A DNA stretch of 64,000 bases, taken from assembly GCA_024449915.1 (NCBI GenBank), contig JAMZAV010011137.1, positions 53,713 through 117,712 on the forward strand, given 5' to 3'. Within the stretch, counting starts at the first letter, position 1; every line of letters starts with the position of its first letter. Position numbers and translations under genes: made by a program. Of this stretch, positions 45,081 to 56,561 are shown in pieces. Under the pieces are notes generated by a model, which saw only the letters and a program-made list of their open reading frames with translations, did no database searches and was not told where the DNA came from. The DNA comes from Sweltsa coloradensis. Lineage: Eukaryota > Arthropoda > Insecta > Plecoptera > Chloroperlidae.

Positions 45081-45925
45081 GGTACAAGCATTCCTTCTTG
45101 GTGAAAAAATGACTTGAAACATGCTCAAAATCACTTAAGGATGTTAGTTACTACTGGCTACTACTATCTAATTCGTCAGTTTCAATTGCCCAGCGATTCT
45201 GACCAAACGGGTAGGGCTACAACTTTCATATTTTACATGGACATTAAGGTAATAGTGATGTAATTCCTTTTGAAAGAAAAAGTTTAAAAAATTTGCTGGA
45301 AGGCTTCCAAATAAAGGTTTTAAAATAAGCCCTATACAGGCATACAATCAACAAGTAACTATAGTTACTTGACAATAATCGACTACATGACTCGGGAGTT
45401 GTTGGTCGAGGTCGAAAGGTATAATTTACATGGCAGTGGACGGTCAAATGTGAACAAATGATTCGCAGTCAGTTGTCAAATATTCGAAATGACATAGATG
45501 TGTGTATTATTTCAATCGTTGAGAAATTGGATTTAAATGGTATAATTTCATGAAAAAAGGGAACGTACGGGACTTTTAGGGGTAAGCCCTTACTAAAGGT
45601 AGGTTGTCTTAGAGCATACTGTTGTTATTCGTTTGAGAAAGTTAATAATCTGGTTGTGTTTACGTGTAGGCCAAGGCTTATGATCCACCTTTTTTTTTTT
45701 AAATAACCGAGTCGGACTGATACAACCCCTTACCAAAAAAACAACGTTTTATGTTATGTTATTTGTTTATTTTTAATTTTGGTAATTTTATATTTTAGTA
45801 ATTGTTGTGTAGGCTTTAGACATGGTTGGGTGTGTAATGTGCAATGCCCGAGTTATCTCGGGCGTAGCATAGAAAAGGTTTTAACAAATAATTTTGCAAT
45901 GGAACTTGAAAAAGTAATGAGATCC

Positions 45926-46738
45926 CACACAATAACAAAAACTTGTATAAATACAGCCAAACCTTACACACTCAAAAGAAATGAGATCTAAAAAAAGGGC
46001 CAAGCTCATCTACCCTTCAACATTTGCGCATTCTTAATTCATAACCGAACCGTACAGTTTTTCGTAACAATATCCTTGAAAAGCTTGGCAAAATCAAATT
46101 TGCAACGATTAATTAAAACGTAATAGTGCATCCAAATTCTTTTTTTCTAATGAATTTAAACGTTATGGTAATGCAAATTCGATTTTGCCAAGCTTTTCAA
46201 GGATATTGTTACGAGACACTGTACGTTTATGAATTAAGAATGCGCAAATGTTAAAAGGTAGATGAGCTTGGCCCTTTTTTTAGATCTCATTTCTTTTGTG
46301 TGTGTAAGGTTTGGCTGTACTATTTAACACACATAACAAAAACTTGTAGAAATACAGCCAAACCTTACACACTCAAAAGGAATGAGATCTAAAAAAAGGG
46401 CCAAGCTCATCTACCCTTCCACATTTGCGCATTCTTAATTCATAAACGTACAGTGTCCCATAACAGCATCCTCGAAAAGCTTGGCAAAATAGAATTTGCG
46501 ATTATTAATTTAACGTAGTAGTTTATCCAAGTTCTTTTTTTGTAATTAATTTAAACGTAAACATGCAAATTCTATTTTGCCAAGCTTTTCGAGGATGCTG
46601 TTATGGGACACTGTACGTTTATGAATTAAGAATGCCCAAATGTGGAAGGGTAGATGAGCTTGGCCCTTTTTTAGATCTCATTCCTTTTGAGTGTGTAAGG
46701 TTTGGCTGTATTTCTACCAAGTTTTTGTTATTTGTGTG
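45926..46738. repeat. Two adjacent ~400-bp palindromes, copies 3 and 4
   Basis: Copy 3 (45926-46325) lacks about 25 bp at its right tip; copy 4 (46328-46738) is complete. They touch at a short TATTTA spacer. Both match the palindromes at 27432 and 33995. Together they form the centre of the second large foldback element. Confidence 0.85.
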
Positions 46739-48020
46739 ATCTCATTACTTTTTCAAGTTCCATTACAAAATTATTTGTTAAAATACAATATTTTTATCAA
46801 AGTTGATTTAATTTTTATGGTATTGTATTAGCAATAACAATAGGATGTAAAATATCTAGGTTCGGATTCATGTACATCCTGGGTATAGGTGGTATAACCA
46901 TGGTATAACGACGGTATAAGGACTGGTTAAGTCTAGGCAACTCACGTCCAATTAAAACTTTCCCATGTAACAACAAACGCACAACTAATGTTATTTTACA
47001 CCTATTTCACTGCATCCACAGCCATGTAAATCATCAGATAATCAAAAAAATATTGAAAATTTTCACCATCTTTTGTTTTACATTTTCATTAAAAGTGACA
47101 GGAGATTGCGTGAGTTAATTAAAAGAAAAGAAAAGGCTTATTATTGCCGTAAATTTTGGAATAGCCTAGGACTATCATACCATTGTTTATCTGCATTAGG
47201 CTTGTAGTAATCAAAACTAGTTATTTGTGCGGGAAGTGTGTCAAAACAAGGAAGTGCTGGCCTAGGGTTGGCTAAGAAAGGCCTAGGGCTTGTCAAACAT
47301 GTAGTGTAAGTATTTATTTATCTAGTCCTGTAGCCTAATGGAACTTTAGACCTACACTGTTGTATTATAAATAATTTTCTACATCTGGGCCTAGGCCAGG
47401 GACGGTTTCTGATTTGTTTTATGAGAGTATAATGACACCTTTTCTCGTTCCACACAAAGAAGAAACATTTTAAATGTCCGCTATTTGTTTACGTATCGCA
47501 CTTTCCCGCCTAACTCTGCTTATACCGTCAACAAGTGTCAAGTAACTATGGTTACTTGTTGATTGTATGCCAAGTGTTTAAGGCTTATTTTAAAACCTTT
47601 ATTTGGAAGCCTTCCAGCAAACTTTTTCAACTTTTTTTTTCAAAAGAGACTATATTTCTATAACCTTAATGTCCATGTAAAATATGAACATTGTAGTCCC
47701 ACCCGTCTGGTCAGAATCGCGGGCCAACGTATTAGATGTTAGCAGTAGCAGTAGCAGTAGCAGTAGCTAACATCCTTAAAGTGATTTTGAGCATGTTTCA
47801 AGTCATTTTTTCACCAAGAAGGAATGGTCGTACCCCAATAAAATTTGGCATGTGTTGTCAGGTACCTAAATCCCCTCGATTGTGATAGTTTTCAAGTTCA
47901 CATCACGTTACATGACGGCTGGGTTACACCTCGAAATCACCCCAACTCTGCTTGGTGTATAAGGTGCTTGAGTGTGTAGCGCACCGCGGCTTGGCTGCGG
48001 CGCCCTAACGGGCACCTAGA

Positions 48021-48432
48021 TTGATAAATGGCTTCGCATAATGGCCGCACCCCACTATTTGAACTTGATATTTTTAAATATACCCGAGGCCTATACTCGC
48101 ATAAATACAGTAGGGCCTACACCGAATAGTATTTTTACGAATCGGATTTAATCGTTTAAGAAACCGTTTTTTGCTAGCAGCAAGATTGTGTGTGTATATT
48201 CCCCCCGCCGCCGCTGCACTAAACAGCTCTCACGACAAACGCACATAGTATTTACTCGCTTATAGGCCGCCCTCGAGTAAAGGCCGCACCCTTATTTTGA
48301 CCACTCAGATTTTAAAGATTTGGATATAAATACTATTGATAAATGGCTTCACATAATGGCCGCACCCCACTTTTTGAACTTGACAATTTCAAATATACCC
48401 GAGGCCTATACTCGCATAAATACTGTAGGCCC
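48021..48432. repeat. Direct repeat of ~97 bp, units 315 bp apart
   Basis: TTGATAAATGGCTTCGCATA...CTCGCATAAATACAGTAGG (48021-48117) recurs at 48336-48432 with a few changes. Between them lies a related TTTACTCGCTTATAGGCCGCC word. This looks like 1.3 units of a tandem repeat or the two ends of a small element. The large foldback element ends immediately to the left, at 48019. Confidence 0.65.
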
Positions 48433-49341
48433 CTAATGATGATGTATTTGGGAAGTTGAATACCGGCCGAGCGGGTTGCACTGATGGAGGGGGGGGCGCA
48501 CTGCCGAACAAGCTGACTGGTGAGTGAAAAGGGAGTGACTGCCGGCCGAGTGCCGACTGCCTAGGGCACCGCGCGACCTCAAGGCCAAGCGCTCAGTGGC
48601 AGCTGGAACACAAGAATGCGCCTTGTGTTCCACGGAAAAGCGCGGCGAATTTTAAAAATGTTTTTTGAATTTTTGAAAAACCGGTTTAGAAAATGAAAAC
48701 CGGTTTCCGATTATTCAATGTAGGCCCTTATTTGAGAAAACTTTGCTTGTTGATATTGTTAAAATTAAAACCAACCAACTTTAAATTTTGATACAAAAGT
48801 AGGCCTAAGAGTATGCTACTGTAACCAAGGGCTAATTAAACGTAACGTTTAAAACAGCACTTTGATGAGTTTACACATTGCAATACCGGTACACAATTAT
48901 TTAATAATCATTTATTTATAAACAATAAACATGCTACTTCCACGGATCTAGTAATACGCGTTTCCAAGCAAAGATAGATGGCAGCACTAAAACGCATCAT
49001 GTCGGACCGATCGGTGATAGAGGCGAGCTGCTTACGGCGGGCGCTGTATATTCAGTTAGGTTCAACTTGATTTTTCTTACATTTCTGATCATTTGCGAAA
49101 ACATTGTTGATTATGTCATATCGTCCGCGTATTTTATTAGTAAAATTCGTAAGTTTTGGGGATCGGCTTTATTAAAAACGGGAATTAAATGGCATTTTAA
49201 ATTACAACAAATAATTGAGATTATTTGATGATATTAGCTCGAAAACATCAAACCACACTGTAAAACTATTAAATACAGAAACAAGTGTATCAAATAATGT
49301 TGAATGATGAAGATCGATGATATTTTGCCAAGAAAATATTG
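48433..49341. other. Anonymous intergenic sequence
   Basis: No gene is supported. Sequence at 48440-48620 is GC-rich with GGCCGAG words. The AACCGGTTT words at about 48680-48715 resemble hAT subterminal motifs, but no ends were found. Confidence 0.35.
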
Positions 49342-49349
49342 CCCACCAA

Positions 49350-50636
49350 TAGGGGTGTGCGAACCGGTTCGAATTTCGAACCGAACTCGAACTTCAGTGA
49401 AGGTTCGAGTTCGACAAAATTCGGTTCGAATTTCGAACCGAACTCGAACCTCCGTGAAAGTAGCGAAAATGCTATTTCAGCACGTTTGAATATCCCGCGC
49501 CCTCTAGTACAAGTTCCAGCGATGGCCGATAGAGCGCACCACGCGTATGCACTCCAGCGCTCTCTATGGCAAACTAGTTTCCTCCAATCGCGACGCTCGG
49601 CGATGGTGAATTTGACCTTCAAAGTCAGTGAAATGCAAGTAAAGATGGAAGGAACATTAAAAATGTCAAACCACGCAAACTACGAGTTTAAAAGACGTAA
49701 AAAAGTGATCAAATGGAATATTCTCCACATGCTTTCTTCAGGATAGTTGATCGGAAATATTAGTGATATAGACGCAAGCAAACCAATAAAGGATGTTTAT
49801 TTTCGACACCGTGTCCAGGCCTAGGCCTAGGCTTCCTAGGCTAGGCCTAGCTAGCCTAGGCCTATTCACGCCTCCCGGTCCTCGCATCCAAATCCTGTTA
49901 TTGTTTATCGTAATAAATGATGTAGAAAGCTTTATCAACACAAAAGAAGAAACAGTTAAAAAGCGATTAAATTTTGGTCAATTGGATAATAAAATACCGT
50001 TAGCACGCAGCCTAGGCCTAATTTGACACGCGTAGGGCCTAGGGCCTAATTTCACACGCGTAGGGCCTAGGCCTACGCCTAATTTTACACGCGTAGGGCC
50101 TAGGCCTACACAAAGGCCTAGGGCCTAGTTAGGCCTAAATTGTAGACTTGAAGGGCCTAGGCCTAGGGCTTGTGTAAAAATTAAGAGTATGCTAGGCCAA
50201 GCCTAGTGATTTACTAATTGTTGATTAGGTTGGTATTGGTATTGGTATTTCATCTCCTACAATTGACATAGTCGGTGGTAGGTTTGTTTCCTCCTCCTTC
50301 CTTCCTTCCTTCTTAATATCATCGTCCCTCTAGCACGTTGTACGTTCATTTAATTAATGATCTTTCATTCCATTTTTACTTTTCCTTTCCAACTGTCTTG
50401 TTCTCTGTTTCCCTCTTTTCTTCTTCTTCACTCACTATTTCATTTGTAGGCCTATTTTACTTTATTTTACTTTATCCCGTTTCTTGTTTCCCTTTATCTT
50501 GTCCCTACTTTTATTTTTATTTAGTTTTAATTAAAAAATATTCCTAGAGGTTCGGTTCGGTTCGAGGTTCGAAATTTTTCTCAAGGTTCGGTTCGAGGTT
50601 CGGTTCGAAAAAAAATTCAAGGTTCGCACACCCCTA
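49350..50636. mobile_element. hAT element, TIR TAGGGGTGTGCGAACC, perfect 8-bp TSD
   Basis: CCCACCAA stands at 49342-49349 and 50637-50644. Tips are TAGGGGTGTGCGAACC and the inverted match GGTTCGCACACCCCTA, allowing for a small shift. GGTTCGA words are repeated about ten times near each end. The interior has AGGCCTAG-rich minisatellite sequence (49817-49866, 50010-50215) and a 135-residue plus frame (49339-49746) with no transposase motif; its first third is subterminal repeat. It is a non-autonomous copy. Confidence 0.9.
50010..50215. repeat. Minisatellite built on ACACGCGTAGGGCCTAGG
   Basis: The word ACACGCGTAGGGCCTA starts at about 50028, 50054 and 50087, separated by AATTTNACAC or CCTACGCCTAATTT. 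Units of about 26-33 bp therefore repeat at least three times, followed by further AGGGCCTAG words. It lies inside the hAT element. Confidence 0.7.
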
Positions 50637-50644
50637 CCCACCAA

Positions 50645-51664
50645 TACTAATTATTTCAATAATTTACTTGTTATCTAAAAATCATAAGAGCTTCTAGCAA
50701 ATTATAGCCCTACACTCGTTACGCACGTTTTCTACATCGTTTTAGAATGTAAACGCAATCGGAGAGGGCCTATATATATTAATCTACTACACACTTAGGA
50801 CTACTTTTTTTTTTAAATAAAAGTAGGCCTATTGAAGAGCTGATGGCCTATTTTTATTATTATTTTGTATGTCAATAATGGCATGACGCGTCATTCTGCA
50901 GACAGCTTTAAAATCTTGTAAGTCATATCATTATAGGTACTTATTCTATTGTAATAATATAAATCATATTTATTATGATATTATGTATTAAATGAACAAT
51001 GACGGTAAACGGTAGGGCTATATGTAGGCCTACATTAATTATGTAAGGTAGAAAAGGAGTTTGGACTAGTGCATAAGCCCTAATACAATTATTATTATTT
51101 TTGTCATTGTTTTGTTGTAATTAGGCCTATTATGACTATATTAAATTATCATAATAAAACTAAAGAAGTATATCTCAATTAAAAGTGCCATAAGAAGCGA
51201 GCGATACTGTATGTGTGTGTTTACTATGAGTTGTGAACATTCTAGACAGTTTGAATTTGATTTAGTATTTATCGTACCCTGTTAGCCTATATTTAGTATA
51301 GCCTATAAATACCAATGATTTATTATGATATTACAATTAGAGAATTGTAATATGGATACCATCCTCGGTGTCTCATGGGTGCATGGGGCGCAGGTCTGAA
51401 TATAGTAATATTATTCTGGTGGACATGGTCTCGAATCCCTCATATTGGAGAGCGATTTTATCATTTTGGTGCACCCCCATGCTTTTGATTATCATCAATT
51501 AACAACATTTTGGGAGAGCAACGACAATGAACCTGTGATTGTACATATTTATAAGTGACAATCACGGAATGACGTGTGTTCTTCAGGTAAGCACATAGCG
51601 CGCTTCTCTGACTATCACTGATCGGACAGTTGCAGTTTTCGCCACCAGGTAGCAACCCCTTTGC
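50645..51664. other. Anonymous intergenic sequence
   Basis: AT-rich, with no gene, RNA or repeat family recognised. Confidence 0.4.
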
Positions 51665-51860
51665 TTGGAAACGCGTATAAGGTGGTGGTCAAGACACATT
51701 AGTAGGCTATGGGGCGGAAGCATGGAGTCTGCATCGGAAGGTGCGGAGAAGATGCAACGTAGGGCAGCAAGAGGGGCACGGGGAGAGTTGGGAGGAGGGA
51801 GCGGGGTAAGGCACGATAGGGAGGGTCTACGAGTGTTACTGAGGAGGGTGAACAGGTAGA
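51665..51860 (+). pseudogene. Possible LINE C-terminal remnant
   Basis: The open frame contains EKMQRRAARGARGELGGG and then REGLRVLLRRVNR before a stop. This resembles the post-RT region of some LINEs, where 'kmQRRaar' is followed by a GELGW-type segment. GC content is higher than in the surroundings. No palm-domain motif is adjacent, so it is a short remnant or a chance resemblance. Confidence 0.3.
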
Positions 51861-53547
51861 GTATTCATAGATCAGTTAGGCAGAAGGGACATCGGTAATA
51901 TGCAGTTCAGGAGCTACTTTCTTTAGTTGGTTCGGTTAATAATACCACGGCTGAGGGATCGTAGCACTGTGGCCCCCGGTTAGGTAATAACACATATGAC
52001 AGCATGCTCTAGAACCGATATTTGGCATCAAAACTGCATCCTAGAATATGATCTGGAAGTAGAGTAGTATTTGAGACTCGGAGTCGATTCCTCAATTTGC
52101 GATACCAAATGTAGTTTAGTGATCGATAGAGTCGCCGTCGCCGGCACGATATAGTTATAAAGTTTGCCAACAGAAAACGCTGCGAGTCTTTCGTTATCGA
52201 GAACTCGAAATTGTCGCAAGCGAAATATTTTTAATAAATCGACTTTCCACAGAACTTGCAAAATCTTAAAATGGCGGATTTTTCTCGACGCATATTTTCT
52301 GGACACTTGAGATAGCTAGAAATGGTTATTTATTGTTGATGCTGGCTTGACCTTGAGCAAACTATACGATATCGGTTGCACTAGAGTCAAAACAGATGCC
52401 AATGTGCTCAATTTCGTAATCGGAGCGCAGAAACACTAAGAAAATGAGGCCGGTCGTAATGACGTTTGACTGTAGGCCTACGAGTTTGCGATGACTCAAA
52501 AGTGCCGATGTGAAGACGGGAAGGGTGTTGAAATTGGAGACTACTCGCGCGTATGAATGAAACAATGACTGTAAATTGGTTCGTGAGAATACACAGTTCT
52601 GCTGGTCGCACACAGGATAAAAACATATAATAAAAATTGTTTAAAACTACTGAAATTAACTTGGGCTTACCAAAAATGATCTGCTTGGACACTGCTTGGA
52701 TACTTGTAGGCCTACACTGTTTGGACACTGTATACTGTTCTGTTTGTTTGGAAACTGTTTGTGCACTGCTTGGACACTGTTTAGACACTGTACACTAATG
52801 GTTGGAAACAGCTTGTCGACTACTCGTAGCGAGAGGATCTCTATGTGGGCTAATCTATGAGCGGAGCCTGGTCTTGCGGCAGCGATACTTCTGGGGGGCG
52901 GTGCTTCATCCAGTTACTGACACCGTAAGACAGCTGGAAAGAAGAAAACATTAAATTAACGACTTTTCAACATCTTATTACAAGACTTTACTTCTAATCA
53001 CGGGTAATTCCATGTCAAATCAACTCTGGGCCATTTCCATGACCATCTCAGATTTTGGTGAAACTTGGCAAATCTACTCAATTACTAACATGTAGATTGA
53101 TCGTGGAAAATTTTGTATTCCTGACGCGCTTAGTTTTCGAGTAACGCCCCGCTCAAAAACTCAAATTTGGCGACGCCGAGCGGCGTATCTAGGCCTAAAT
53201 TGGTAACTTTTATACTGTTGGACGTAAAAGGCTAATTTTTTTAAAATATTAAAGAGTTTTTTATTGGCAATTTATTTATATGTATTTGAAGCATTCCTGA
53301 TTGTGAAACCATGTAAAAAATCTAAATTTGTTTTAAACCTATCCTATAAGGAAAAGTATTTTTTGAGATAGAAAAATAAAAATGTGTTTTTGTACAGATG
53401 TTTCTTACACGTACAAAAAAAATTGGAATGGGATGGCATTGGGATCATGATATCACGGTCAAGCACCAAATGTGTATAATGTGTCAGTTTTTACCTTCCA
53501 TTTGTAGTGAAATTCAAATTTGCCGCAATTAATTTCTTTGAAAAATA
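51861..53547. other. Intergenic sequence with a short minisatellite
   Basis: The stretch 52684-52797 contains about six imperfect copies of TTGGACACTG with variable spacers. Open frames at 52028-52306 and 52362-52788 (minus) show no motif. From about 53003 the words TAATTCCATGTCAAATCAACT begin a possible repeat of unknown type. Confidence 0.35.
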
Positions 53548-53997
53548 AAAAATTGGAGGGGACCTTTGAAATCACTGAACTTAGACCTGCCACGTTTTTT
53601 GGTAGGCCTTCAATCGAAGAAATATTTCTCATGAACATCGTACTTTTACGATTGTTTTCAATTTTTAGTGAGATATTTTTGTGACATTTGGGCCGATTCT
53701 GACCAAACGGGTGGGGCTACAATGTTCATATTTTGCATGGACATTAAGGTTAAAGTAGTGATGTATTGCCTTTTGAAAGAAAAAGTTGAAAAAGTTAGCC
53801 AGAATCCATAGAATAAAGGTTTTAATATGAGTTATTTAAGGTATATAATAACAATTAACAATAGAAACTTGACAACAATCACCTACAATGCATTCAAAAA
53901 GCACTTGCAAAAGTAAAGAGATCCCATGCAAAGTAAAAACTTGCAAAAAAGCTCATCCATGAACGCGACTAAAAAAAGCGTTCGCGAAGCGGCCTAG
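53548..53997 (+). mobile_element. 5'-truncated Helitron-like element (GGATGAGCG family, subtype 2)
   Basis: The interior has TTAGACCTGCCACGTTTTTTGG, the TGACCAAACGGGTGGGGCT block and TGTCCATGT-type words in the usual order. The 3' end is GCTCATCCATGAACGCGACT...AGCGTTCGCGAAGCGGCCTAG. The GGATGAGCG 5' tag is absent. Confidence 0.65.
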
Positions 53998-56561
53998 TTA
54001 AATGATAGAGAACTAGTACTAGGCCTAGTTAAAAAAACACAAACCGAAATATATTTGTACCCCCACCTCTTCGTAACAACCGTGCCAACTCGAGAAATAA
54101 CTTTGCAAATAATCCCATAGAAAAGCAAGACTGGCTGGGTGTTGGTGTATATTTTAACCAGTAAGCCAAGCTTGTATTTTAAATTTTAAATTGATTTCAG
54201 AGTCCATGTATAGCTATGAAATTATGTATTATGTGTGTTGTGTATGTATTTATTATTTGTGTATGTATGTATTAGGAATAATAGTTCTGTAATAATTTTT
54301 AGGCCTAGTTGCCTATATTATGTTCATGACATGTTTCATACATCTGTGATGTTAAAACGAAACTCGAATTAAATAAATAAATAAATAAATATTGTCATCG
54401 CTATTAGATCTTGAGCAACTAGAGCTGTGAAATTATAGCATTAATTTTTTGGCTGTGTAGTGCATTAATTTTTCAAAAAAAAATAGCATTGTTAGCATTA
54501 ACTTCCCAGTAAGTCGTAAAGAGGGAATTCCAAGTCGAGTCCGAGTATCTAACTACTCGCGAGTATCGAGTCGAGTAGTAAACAAAAATCTACAAATCTC
54601 AAATCAAGTTGTTTCTGTATTTATGTAGGCCGTAGGTATGTAGGCCTATGCAATCTAATATCAAATTAAATATTAATATTGTGCCGCTTCAATGCATTAG
54701 CTTTATAGCATAGCCTTTGCAGGGGGGCTAAAATAATTCACTACTAATGTACTACTTTACAAGGTAGGCTACTACATGGTAGTAAATTCAGTGCAATGAA
54801 TGAAATGATAGAAGTAGGGTTGCCGTTGATAATCGATATCAGTAATATGATATGAAAATCGATTCAAGTATTTTGATATATGATTATCGATTTGTATAGT
54901 GACATTGAGACTATACGGACTCTCCCTGCGTGGACTTGGGTCTTTTGGCAATGGTCATTCGTATCTAGAAGTCGATGCAGTTGGTCAGTGGAAGGAGAGC
55001 TGTGTATTTTTCATGAGCTGGTTCGAGGCTACTACTGAAGCAGCTGGCTTAAATGTGTAAACCATAGATAAACTAATTAAATACTAATAATACAAAACGG
55101 GTTTGATTTAAATCAGAAACTAGAGAAAATTTTGTTTGATTTAAAAAAAAGAATCATGTGATTCACTTAAGTAGGGTATAACAATTTTAATATAAAATCT
55201 ATGTCAATCTATTTTATTAAATTATAGAAAATGCCAAGTTCATATTTCGTCATTTTCGTATAATGCGTCACCCGGACATTTGTTTGGACCTAGTTCAGAT
55301 TAATGACACTGTGTGCTGGTCTCTGATTGGTTATGATAACGCTATCGTATTTTGTATTGTTGAGAGCTTTAGTTGTTTGAGAAGCCGAGTTGGAAGATGT
55401 CGTGTTCGTGGGCGAGTTGAGGCGATGTGTAAAACTTGGGGAAAGTTGACTAGGGAAAACGCTTTGAAGGTAGGAAACGCGTGTTAAAAATCCGCGAAAG
55501 TGCTTATCGAGAACAAACGGCGATCTGCCTAGAAGAAATACAAGTAAACGTCTGTGAAATCAACGAGAACTGTAACCAACCGAGGTACATTTTACAAGTC
55601 TAGCCGAGACCAGGGTTACGTGAGTGAACGAACTTTTGCATGCCTTAGGAACATATTAATAAACCGACGGACTTGATAAAATACAGCATCGATAGCCAGA
55701 AAAGTTTAGAATCATTAATAACCGAAGGGCCGAGAGTTAGTTGCGTTCAAAAAGAGTCAAGAACGATTGTAGCCGCGTAGCCGGGAGAATACGCCACGGG
55801 AAACGCAAGCAAAGTTTGGTGGTTGGATTACTACGAAATATAGATTGAAGTATCACAAAAAGGAAATCGGTAGGGATAAAATCGTTTATAAATCCAAATA
55901 TAAGAACATATAAGGAACGGTTATTGACAATTCAATATCTTGGCAAAGGTTTAGTATCTGGGCAAATTGGTTTCGAAGTCAATAAATGCAGATTATTTGA
56001 AATCCAAAATGGCAAATTTTAGTTGCAAAGAGTTTGAAGTTGACATCAACAATAAAAACTATGAACATTCGTGAGTGACTGAGCCACCAACGTCAAACGC
56101 TTTGTATTGTTGATAAAGACGCGTGAAGTCGGAACTGTGTCGATAAAAGTTGTCGTGTTTACATCATTAACTGTCTGACAGTTTACCGTGTGAGGAACTG
56201 GAGAACTTGTTTATTGAACTTGGGATGCTGATATCGGGCAAGTGTGAAACATTAGAACGTACGGTCGGAGTTGATTTATCCGAATGATAAATTAACGTCG
56301 TTTTATCACCGCTCGAACAATATCAAGTGACAATTGAATTTCAAAAGGAATCACCGCCGGGATACGAACTCAAGACAGGATCATCGGTACAAAACTACGA
56401 CAGTCTACAAATACGCAGGAAGTTATTGACCTACACGTCGAACTTCTTCGACTTCATAGGGTTTCGATGGGAGTCATGATCATTTGTGATGAGTATTAGA
56501 ATAAGTTTATTACCAATTATATTTTCCTAAACTTTCGGAAAAACTTTACTGTTGTCCATCA
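53998..56561. other. Intergenic sequence with hAT-like solo ends and an unusual segment
   Basis: Possible solo hAT tips include TAGAGCTGTGAAATTATAGC (about 54421) and TAGGGTTGCCGTTGATAATC (about 54815). A short (AAAT)n tract lies near 54370. The segment 55250-56500 lacks AGGCCTA words, is purine-rich and does not match anything else in the window. A 74-residue frame at 55263-55487 shows no motif. It may be the edge of an element I do not recognise. Confidence 0.35.

Larger units (their letters stand above)
43343..48019 (-). mobile_element. Large asymmetric foldback element, copy 2 (4.7 kb)
   Basis: Both ends are CTAGGTGCCCGTTAGGGCGC, in inverted orientation. The left arm (from 43343) has the same variants as the right arm of copy 1 (CATGAAACGTGATG, and CTATAGTTACTTGACAATAATCG). 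The right arm (to 48019) has the variants of the left arm of copy 1 (GTCATGTAACGTGATG, GACGGTATAAG, CTAGGCCAGGGACGG). This copy therefore lies in the opposite orientation. The centre is two ~400-bp palindromes in direct contact, so it lacks the 6-kb centre of copy 1. The left arm carries a hAT insertion at 43536-45080. Confidence 0.7.

Noticed and set aside
47735..47770. Coding CAG-type repeat
   Set aside because: It is an (AGCAGT)n microsatellite inside the arm of the large foldback element; the equivalent place in the other long arm has a different repeat number and no frame.
48021..48432. LTR retrotransposon with ~97-bp LTRs
   Set aside because: No TG...CA ends, primer-binding site, polypurine tract or gag/pol; only 218 bp between the repeats. 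A tandem repeat is more likely.
55445..55470. Helitron-like 3' end (ACTAGGGAAAACGCTTTG)
   Set aside because: Only about 18 bases match; the GATGAGCG tag and subterminal block do not follow, so it may be chance.
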